A stretch of 64,000 bases of DNA, taken from the NCBI GenBank assembly GCA_004555865.1, contig SFJO01000011.1:7798-71797 (forward strand), in the 5' to 3' direction. The DNA comes from Oscillospiraceae bacterium. Lineage in GTDB: Bacteria > Bacillota > Clostridia > Oscillospirales > Ruminococcaceae. This document shows positions 57,945-64,000 of the stretch, piece after piece (the first letter of the stretch is position 1; each line of letters starts with the position of its first letter). Under the pieces are notes generated by a model. The model was not told where the DNA came from, did no database searches, and saw nothing but the letters and a program-made list of their open reading frames with translations. The position numbers and the translations under genes were made by a program.

Positions 57945-59342
57945 ATGCATCTGAATGAGCAGTTAGCCGCCTATGTGCGCGGCAAAAAAGTCGCTTTTAT
58001 CGGCGCGGGTGTCAGCCACAAAGAGCTGATCCCCCAGTTTGTTGAAATGGGTGCAAAGGTTACTTTGTGCGATAAAAAGCCGAATCTGGAAGCGTTCGGC
58101 GAGTACGGCGAAACCCTGAAGCAGCTGGGCATTGGCCTGAGCCTGGGCGAGAACTACATGGACGGTTTTGAGGGGCAGGACATCATCATGCGGACCCCCG
58201 GCTTTGAGTTCTACACCCCTGCACTGCAGAAGGCCCATGAGCACGGCGCCGAGCTGAGCAGCGAGATGGAGCTGTTTTTCAAGTACTGCCCCTGCGAAAA
58301 GGTCGCCGTGACCGGCAGCGACGGCAAAACCACCACCACCAGCCTGATTGCCGCCATGTTTGAGGCGGCGGGCCGCACCGTGCATCTGGGCGGCAACATC
58401 GGCCGCGCGCTGCTGCCCATTCTGGGTGAGGTGAAGCCCGAAGATGAGGCGGTTGTGGAGCTGTCCAGCTTCCAGCTGATCAGTATGGACCAGAGCCCCA
58501 ATGTGGCTGTGGTTACCAATGTGACCCCCAACCATCTGGATCACCACAAGGATATGGCCGAGTACATCAACGCCAAGCGGAACATCCTGCTGTGGCAGCA
58601 GCCCCCCTGCCGTGCCGTGCTGGGGTACGAGAACGATGTGAGCCGCGGCATGAAGGCCGACTGCAAGGGCGAGCAGGTGTGGTTTACCCGCCTGCATGAC
58701 ACCGACAATGGCGCCTTCCTGCGCAAAGAGGACGATATGCTGTGCATGGCGGAGAACGGTGTGGTGACCCCTGTGCTGGCTCACAGCGAGATGAAGCTGC
58801 GCGGCCTGCACAACGTGGAGAACCTGCTGGCTGCCATTGCCGCCGTGTGGGGCCGGGTGCCCCTGGAGGCCATTCAGCAGGTGGGCCGCACCTTCAAGGG
58901 TGTGGAACACCGCATTGAGCCGGTGCGCACGCTGGACGGCGTGACCTGGTACAACGATTCCATCGGCACCAGCCCCACCCGCACCATTGCCGGCCTGCGC
59001 AGCTTCGACCAGAAGCTGATCCTCATCGCGGGCGGCTACGACAAGAAGATCCCCTATGCACCTCTGGCTCCGGAGATCGTGGCCCACGTGAAGGTGCTGG
59101 TTCTGATGGGTGCCACCGGCCCCGTGATCGAGAAGGCGCTGGAAGAGTGCCCCGGCTATGCCGAGGCCGGCATCAAGGTGGAGCATGCGGCCACCCTGGA
59201 AGAGGCCGTGGAGCTGGCCCGCAAGGATTCGGTGCCTGGCGACGAGGTGCTGTTCAGCCCTGCCAGCGCCAGCTTTGACCTGTACCCCAACTTTGAGGTG
59301 CGCGGTCAGCACTTCAAGCGGCTGGTCAACGAACTGAAGTGA
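57945..59342 (+). CDS. murD: UDP-N-acetylmuramoyl-L-alanine:D-glutamate ligase
   Basis: Adds D-Glu to UDP-MurNAc-L-Ala in peptidoglycan synthesis. The 465-residue Mur ligase has VAVTGSDGKTTTT (ATP P-loop), ELSSFQL, NVTPNHLDHH and EHRIEPVRTLDGVTWYNDSIGTSP; the C-terminal domain ends LFSPASASFDLYPNFEVRGQHF. ATG 57945 follows GTGAGGTG. Its stop overlaps the next gene's GTG start (GTGA). Confidence 0.96.
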   Translation: MHLNEQLAAYVRGKKVAFIGAGVSHKELIPQFVEMGAKVTLCDKKPNLEAFGEYGETLKQLGIGLSLGENYMDGFEGQDIIMRTPGFEFYTPALQKAHEHGAELSSEMELFFKYCPCEKVAVTGSDGKTTTTSLIAAMFEAAGRTVHLGGNIGRALLPILGEVKPEDEAVVELSSFQLISMDQSPNVAVVTNVTPNHLDHHKDMAEYINAKRNILLWQQPPCRAVLGYENDVSRGMKADCKGEQVWFTRLHDTDNGAFLRKEDDMLCMAENGVVTPVLAHSEMKLRGLHNVENLLAAIAAVWGRVPLEAIQQVGRTFKGVEHRIEPVRTLDGVTWYNDSIGTSPTRTIAGLRSFDQKLILIAGGYDKKIPYAPLAPEIVAHVKVLVLMGATGPVIEKALEECPGYAEAGIKVEHAATLEEAVELARKDSVPGDEVLFSPASASFDLYPNFEVRGQHFKRLVNELK

Positions 59343-60115
59343 TTACAGCCGTCACCCCCGGGCAGGGGGCGGCGCAGTTTCGGGCGGCGCTGGCCGGGGT
59401 TCCCGCATTGGGGCCTCAGCTGGGCGCTGCCTTTGCGCTGTATGGAGAAAGACCTGCCAGCGGCTGGGCGTTTTATCTGGCTCAGGGCTGCCCGTTGGCC
59501 GTAAAAGGCCGGGCGGCCTGGCTGACCGTGCCCCACGGCGGCGACGCCCCGGACGGGGAAGAGCTGGCCAGTTTTCTGGGTTTTGTGGGGGCAGCCAGCC
59601 TGCACTCCGATGGTCCCGGCCCGGAAGGCTGGAACAAGACTACGCTGGCGCGGATGGCCCCGGGGCCAGATTTGGCGGAACGCTCCGCCCCGGAGGGCTT
59701 CCGGCTGGACAAAGCACCTTCCATGGGGGAGGTGGCAGACCTCATTATGGCGGGGCAGCCCCGGGACGCCTGGGAGGACTTTTACGCCGAATGCTGCACC
59801 CGCCGCAACCACGGCCTGGCCCGTATGTGGGTGGCCCGGGAGGCCGGGGGCAAACCGGTTTCCACGGTGAGCGCCTGGGCCGTCTGGCAGGGCCGGGCCT
59901 ACATGGCCATGGGCCTGACCGTTCCGGAATGCCGTGGAAAAGGTCTGGCGGGATGGCTTATCCCCGCCATGGCCCGGCAGCTTTTGGAGGAAGGCCAGGC
60001 GGCGGAATTCCTCTGCCGGCCGGCCCTGGTGCCCTTTTATACCCGCCTTGGGATGAAACAAACCGGAAATTGTTTTAAATATTATACAGAAAGTAGCGAA
60101 TTGGATACCGTATGA
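59339..60115 (+). CDS. GNAT-family N-acetyltransferase
   Basis: A 258-residue acetyltransferase. The C-terminal acetyl-CoA binding motif is LTVPECRGKGLAGWLIPAM, followed by LVPFYTRLGM typical of GNAT beta-6/alpha. The N-terminal half (ALGPQLGAAFALYGERPASGWAFYLAQG) looks like a second, degenerate GNAT domain. Substrate unknown. The GTG start overlaps the murD stop, and its end overlaps the next ATG, so the three genes are translationally coupled. Confidence 0.82.
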   Translation: MITAVTPGQGAAQFRAALAGVPALGPQLGAAFALYGERPASGWAFYLAQGCPLAVKGRAAWLTVPHGGDAPDGEELASFLGFVGAASLHSDGPGPEGWNKTTLARMAPGPDLAERSAPEGFRLDKAPSMGEVADLIMAGQPRDAWEDFYAECCTRRNHGLARMWVAREAGGKPVSTVSAWAVWQGRAYMAMGLTVPECRGKGLAGWLIPAMARQLLEEGQAAEFLCRPALVPFYTRLGMKQTGNCFKYYTESSELDTV

Positions 60116-61374
60116 GTGGAATTGAACAGTATTTTGACCTGAAGCCCCAGGTGTTGGAGCTGGATAAAAAAGCACTGGAACTGTGCGCGCCGGAGTTTGC
60201 CAAGGTGGAGGCGATTCGCGATGAAAACCAGTGGCGGATGCTGCGCGCCTTTACCGACAATAAGGTGAGCGCCACCCAGCTGGTGGGAAGCACCGGCTAT
60301 GGATACGACGACGCGGGCCGCGAAAAGCTGGACCGGGTGTTTGCCGACCTGGTGGGGGCCGAGGATGCCCTCTGCCGCAGCCATTTTTTGAGCGGCACCC
60401 ATGCCCTCACCGTGGCCCTGTTTGGCCTGCTGCGCACCGGTGATACCCTGCTGGCCGCCACCGGCCGCCCCTACGATACGCTGGAAAGCGTCATCGGCAT
60501 TGACGGGGCGGGCAAGGGCCTTGGCTCGCTGGCGGATTACGGCGTGAAGTACGACGAGGCGCCCCTGACGGCGGACTACCAGCCGGATTACGACCTGATT
60601 GCCCGGAAGGCGCCCCAGGCCACGGTCTGCCACATTCAGCGCAGCCGGGGCTACACCGGCCGCAATGCCTTCGGCCTTGCCACCATTAAAAAGGTGATCG
60701 ACACCGCCCGGGCGGCCAATCCGAACATTGTTGTGATGGTGGACAATTGCTACGGCGAGTTTACCCAAACCGCCGAGCCTACCAGCGTGGGCGCGGACAT
60801 CATCGTGGGCAGCTTCATCAAAAATGTGGGCGGCGGCATTGCCCCCACCGGCGGCTACATTGCAGGCAAGGCCGATTTGGTGGAGAAGTGCGCCAACCGC
60901 CTTACCTGCCCGGGCGTGGGCCGGGAGCTGGGCTGCACCCTCGATGTGATGCGGGAGATGTTTCTGGGCCTGTACTACGCCCCCGGCGTGACCTGCGAGG
61001 CCCTCAAAACTGCCATGTATGCCCAGTGCCTGCTGGAGCTTCTGGGCAAGGCCCCGGTGCCCCGCTACAACCAGGAGCACAACGACATTGTGACCTGCTT
61101 TGACGCGGGCAGCGCCGAGGCGCTGGTGAGCTTCTGCCAGGGCATTCAGGCGGGCAGCCCCGTGGACAGCTACGTTTCGCCCGAGCCTTACGCCATGCCC
61201 GGCTATGAGGATGAGGTGGTGATGGCCGCCGGCGCCTTTACCCTGGGCAGCAGCATTGAGCTGAGCTGCGACGGCCCGCTGCGCGCACCCTATACCTGCT
61301 ATTTGCAGGGCGGCTTGAACTTTGCAGCCAGCCGGGCCGGTGTGCTGATGGCCGTGCAGAAGGCATTCTTTTAA
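60112..61374 (+). CDS. PLP-dependent aluminium-resistance / methionine gamma-lyase-like protein
   Basis: A 420-residue fold-type I PLP enzyme of the YnbB / aluminium resistance family. Family blocks: YGYDDAGREKLDRVFADLVGAEDALCR, SGTHALTVALFGLLRTGD, the PLP-binding Lys in VGSFIKNVGGG, and PTGGYIAGK. The physiological reaction is not established; relatives act on sulfur amino acids. It overlaps the acetyltransferase by 4 bases and precedes rlmD by 20. Confidence 0.9.
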   Translation: MSGIEQYFDLKPQVLELDKKALELCAPEFAKVEAIRDENQWRMLRAFTDNKVSATQLVGSTGYGYDDAGREKLDRVFADLVGAEDALCRSHFLSGTHALTVALFGLLRTGDTLLAATGRPYDTLESVIGIDGAGKGLGSLADYGVKYDEAPLTADYQPDYDLIARKAPQATVCHIQRSRGYTGRNAFGLATIKKVIDTARAANPNIVVMVDNCYGEFTQTAEPTSVGADIIVGSFIKNVGGGIAPTGGYIAGKADLVEKCANRLTCPGVGRELGCTLDVMREMFLGLYYAPGVTCEALKTAMYAQCLLELLGKAPVPRYNQEHNDIVTCFDAGSAEALVSFCQGIQAGSPVDSYVSPEPYAMPGYEDEVVMAAGAFTLGSSIELSCDGPLRAPYTCYLQGGLNFAASRAGVLMAVQKAFF

Positions 61375-61394
61375 TGTGTGACAGGAGAAGTTCC

Positions 61395-62819
61395 ATGACC
61401 GATCGGTGTGAGTATAAACAAAAAGGCTGCGGCGGCTGCCCGCTGCTGGGAAAAGCCTACGCAGAGCAGCTGACCCAAAAGCAGCGCCGCGTGGAGAAGC
61501 TGCTTGGAAAATTCGGCCCGGTGGAGCCGATTCTGGGCATGGAAACACCCTGGCATTACCGCAACAAGGCCATTGCCACCTTCGGCACCGACCCGCGGGG
61601 GCGGCTCATTCTGGGCATTTATGCCCGGGGTACCCATCGGGTGGTGCCGGTGCAGGGCTGCCGGCTGCAGAACGAGAGCCTGAATCAGGTGATGGAGGCG
61701 GTTCTGGCCGCCGCAAAGGCCTGCCGCTGGACGGCCTACGACGAGGACAAGGGCACCGGCCTTGTGCGCCATGTGCTGCTGCGCCACAGCCGCACCACCG
61801 GGCAGGTACTGGTGACGCTGGTGACCCCCACGCCCCAGCTGCCCGGAAGCCGGAACTTTATCACCCGGCTGCGTGCGCTGGCCCCGCAGGTGAGCGGTGT
61901 GGTGCAGAACCTGAATCCCCGCCGCACCAGCGCGGTGCTGGGCACCCAGGAAAAACTTTTGTGGGGCCGCCCCGCAGTGAAAGACACCCTCTGCGGGCAG
62001 GAGTTCCTTATTTCGTCCCGGTCTTTTTACCAGGTGAACCCAGTGCAGACTGAGCGGCTGTATGCGCTGGCCCTGAACGCGGCCGCCCTGACGGGCAAAG
62101 AGCGGGTGGTGGACGCCTATTGCGGCATCGGCACCATTGGCCTGTGCGCCGCGCCCCATGCGGGCCAGGTGGCGGGCGTGGAACTGAACCCGGAAGCGGC
62201 CCGGGATGCGGCGGCCAACGCCAGACGCAACGGGGCAGCCAACGCGCGCTTTTATCAGGAGGACGCCACCCAGTGGCTGACCCGGCAGGCCGCGGAAGGG
62301 CAGAAGGCCGACGTGATTTTCCTGGACCCGCCCCGGGCGGGAAGCACGCCGGAGTTCTTGCGTGCCGCCGCCGCCATGCGGCCCAGCCGCATGGTGTACG
62401 TGAGCTGCGACCCCGCCACGCAGGCCCGCGACCTGGAGCTGCTGACCCGCCTTGGTTATCGCATGGAGCGGGCCTGGCCGGTGGATTTGTTCCCGCATAC
62501 GGAGCATGTGGAGACGGTATGTCTTTTGTCCAAACTTCACGCAAAGCAACATATCGAGATTGATCTGAGCATGGATGAGCTGGATTTAACGGCTGCGGAG
62601 AGCAAGGCTACCTATGACGAGATCAAAGCCTACGTGCTGGAGAAGTACGGTTTGAAGGTGTCCAGCCTGTATATCTCCCAAGTCAAGCGGAAGTGCGGGC
62701 TGGATGTGGGACAGAATTATAACCTGTCAAAGAAGGAAGATGCAAAAGTGCCACAGTGCCCGCCGGAAAAAGAGGCGGCAATCGTTGAAGCACTGAAATA
62801 TTTTAAAATGATTGTATAA
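61395..62819 (+). CDS. rlmD: 23S rRNA (uracil-5-)-methyltransferase RlmD with a C-terminal extension
   Basis: Makes m5U in 23S rRNA. The 474-residue protein has a [4Fe-4S]-type Cys set (C5, C12, C15 in CEYKQKGCGGCP), a TRAM-less start, GIGTIGLCAAPHAGQVAGVE and the catalytic SCDPATQARDLELL with VETVCLLSKL at the family end. After about residue 377 a 97-residue extension of different base composition follows (ELDLTAAESKATYDEIKAYV ... PQCPPEKEAAIVEALKYF). This tail is common in clostridial copies and often marks integration of a mobile element at rumA/rlmD. ATG 61395 has AGGAG 8 bases upstream. Confidence 0.92.
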   Translation: MTDRCEYKQKGCGGCPLLGKAYAEQLTQKQRRVEKLLGKFGPVEPILGMETPWHYRNKAIATFGTDPRGRLILGIYARGTHRVVPVQGCRLQNESLNQVMEAVLAAAKACRWTAYDEDKGTGLVRHVLLRHSRTTGQVLVTLVTPTPQLPGSRNFITRLRALAPQVSGVVQNLNPRRTSAVLGTQEKLLWGRPAVKDTLCGQEFLISSRSFYQVNPVQTERLYALALNAAALTGKERVVDAYCGIGTIGLCAAPHAGQVAGVELNPEAARDAAANARRNGAANARFYQEDATQWLTRQAAEGQKADVIFLDPPRAGSTPEFLRAAAAMRPSRMVYVSCDPATQARDLELLTRLGYRMERAWPVDLFPHTEHVETVCLLSKLHAKQHIEIDLSMDELDLTAAESKATYDEIKAYVLEKYGLKVSSLYISQVKRKCGLDVGQNYNLSKKEDAKVPQCPPEKEAAIVEALKYFKMIV

Positions 62820-62911
62820 TAAATTGGTTGCTTTTTGTTCTTTGCAGAGGTAGAGAAAAGATAGCGTATAATCGAGTTCGCAAAATTAAATAAGAAATAG
62901 ACAAGCCATTA

Positions 62912-62926
62912 GGGCTCCTGTAAAAT
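62912..62926 (+). repeat. Left terminal inverted repeat of the IS
   Basis: GGGCTCCTGTAAAAT. It matches the reverse complement of 63959-63973 except at one base (C versus T). It ends at the transposase start codon, so the original 5' region is likely deleted. Confidence 0.85.
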
Positions 62927-63952
62927 GAAAGTTGTCCAGACAATCACAATACAAAGGCAGCTCATGGAAGCTGAAGTAAGCCAGCAGCTGGGAGCGGAGA
63001 AAAGCGAGCGTGCCGAAAGCCGCAGCGGATATCGCTGTGGCTACCGGCCTCGCAGACTGGATACCCGGATGGGGACCATGTATCTCATGGTGCCGAAGGT
63101 ACGGCATGGGGGCTACATTCCGTTCTTTGTTACGGAACGCAAACGCAGTGAGGCGGCACTGATTGAGGTGGTGCAGGAGGCATTTGTACAGGGCGTATCC
63201 ACTCGTAAGATGGAAAAACTGGCCAAGAGCCTAGCAGTTATCCCATTTTGTGGGTGGATGCTCTGTACGAAAAAGTTCGTATGGACGGCAGAATTGTAAG
63301 TATGGCAATACTGGTGGTCTGTGGTGTAGATGAACACGGACAGCGAGACATTCTGGCAATAGAACCCATGTTGGAAGAGTCGGAAGAATCCTATCTTCAA
63401 CTTTTCCGAGGATTGCAGGAACGAGGACTTTGTACACCTAGATTGGTGGTTTCAGATGCACACGCCGGACTTGTTGCAGCGATCCGCAAAGGCTTCCCGG
63501 GAGCAAGTTGGCAACGGTGTAAGGTACATTTCATGCGAAATATTCTGGCACATATTCCTCACAAGGACAAAGATATCTTTGCTCAGAGCCTCAAAACCAT
63601 CTGGCTGGCCCCCACCCAGGAACAGGCTCGCAAACTGGCTGAGGAAATCTGCCGGCAGTACGAGCGCCGGTTTCCCAAAGCTGTTCGTTGCCTGCAGGAT
63701 GGATTAGAGGATTCACTGGCGTTTTATGCCTTCCCGCAGTTGGACGCAAGAAAGATTTCTTCCACCAATGTGCTAGAACGGCTGAATCGGGAGATTCGCC
63801 GCCGTACTGGTGTCGTAGGGATATTCCCCAGTGCAGATGCCTACACCAGACTGGTCACCACATATCTTATGGAATATGCAGAAGATTGGTCTGCCTCCAG
63901 GGCATACCTCAGTGAACAATCTGTTCAGGCGCTGTTGCGACCGGCAGCTTAA
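62925..63952 (+). pseudogene. IS256-family transposase, internally deleted and frameshifted
   Basis: The first frame from ATG 62925 gives MEAEVSQQLGAEKSERAESR, YRPRRLDTRMGTMYLMVPKV and FVQGVSTRKMEKLAKSL. At about 63235-63250 it jumps to another frame that begins YPILWVDALYEKVRMDGR (first catalytic Asp), continues VVSDAHAGLVAAI (second Asp), HFMRNILAHIPHKDKD and STNVLERLNREIRRRTG (Glu). Compared with full IS256 transposases about 20 N-terminal and about 35 internal residues are missing. The DDE acids survive, but the enzyme cannot be made in one frame. Confidence 0.9.
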
Positions 63953-63958
63953 CTTCTT

Positions 63959-63973
63959 ATTTTACAGGAACCC
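63959..63973 (+). repeat. Right terminal inverted repeat of the IS
   Basis: ATTTTACAGGAACCC, the reverse complement partner of 62912-62926. Beyond it 27 bases remain to the window edge with no feature. Confidence 0.85.
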
Positions 63974-64000
63974 TTTTTGCGAACAATACTTGACGCAGGC

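Larger units (their letters stand above)
62912..63973 (+). mobile_element. Decayed IS256-family insertion sequence
   Basis: About 1062 bases bounded by 15-base inverted repeats (GGGCTCCTGTAAAAT and ATTTTACAGGAACCC, one mismatch). It encodes an IS256-type transposase missing its N-terminus and an internal part. No target-site duplication is evident (AGCCATTA on the left, TTTTTGCG on the right), suggesting rearranged ends. The bases are AT-richer than the host genes. Confidence 0.85.

Noticed and set aside
1..64000. CRISPR arrays, rRNA genes, phage genes, replication origin
   Set aside because: No regularly spaced repeats, rRNA-like sequence, capsid or integrase genes, or DnaA-box clusters were seen.

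Overview
The window looks like chromosomal DNA from a Gram-positive, GC-rich (about 60%) gut Clostridia of the Oscillospiraceae (Faecalibacterium / Gemmiger / Subdoligranulum type). This is inferred from: PolC-type replicative polymerase, the pyrH-frr-uppS-cdsA-dxr-rseP-ispG-polC order, an ECF transporter module followed by truA, T-box and TPP leaders, and spore-programme regulators (SpoIIID, a pro-SigK-like sigma factor, a divergent Spo0A-like protein). Almost all of it is ordinary core genome; the last kilobase is a decayed IS256-family element.

Layout. 0-6 kb: end of an unknown gene, gapA, two damaged regulators (a LysR HTH remnant and a frameshifted XRE gene), a Crp/Fnr regulator, and a FeoA-FeoB fusion with its small Cys-rich partner behind a palindromic operator. 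6-9.4 kb: a long untranslated region, then an amino-acid ABC transporter whose binding protein appears circularly permuted. 9.5-11 kb: L-serine dehydratase sdaAB-sdaAA. 11-14 kb (minus): tsaE-tsaB-rpiB-upp-membrane protein. This operon is divergent from an FtsW/RodA gene, and the two promoters appear to share one palindromic -35 box. 15.6-17.8 kb: ruvCAB. 18-24 kb: glmM, an rRNA methyltransferase, ecfA1-ecfA2-ecfT-truA. 24-32 kb: DUF5711-like and CvpA-like membrane proteins, a ClpE-like ATPase, a cation/proton antiporter, a long-form PRPP synthetase. 32 kb: two identical tRNA-Pro(GGG) units in tandem, then a three-gene cassette with a Spo0A-like regulator and a kinase-like protein that has lost its histidine. 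35-46 kb: translation, isoprenoid, envelope and replication genes ending in polC. 46-48 kb (minus): thioredoxin-reductase-like protein, dCMP deaminase, uridine kinase. 48-52.6 kb: spoIIID, a two-domain PPK2, a TPP riboswitch with terminator, a strongly structured 275-nt region, thiW, and an HgdB-like dehydratase subunit.

52.7-54.8 kb (minus) holds the most striking locus: an intact tryptophan T-box leader and promoter drive a trp operon that has collapsed. The 5' part of trpE (also frameshifted) is joined directly to trpA lacking its first residues; trpG, D, C, F and B are gone. After sigK and an oligopeptide-type binding lipoprotein come murD, a GNAT acetyltransferase, a PLP lyase of the aluminium-resistance type and RlmD. 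RlmD carries a C-terminal extension typical of a mobile-element integration site, and a decayed IS lies just beyond it.

Best candidates for something undescribed: the permuted binding protein, the structured RNA upstream of thiW, the degenerate Spo0A/kinase cassette, and the trp deletion junction. The promoters, operators and RNA structures below were found by reading the bases, not by folding or searching, and carry lower confidence than the genes.
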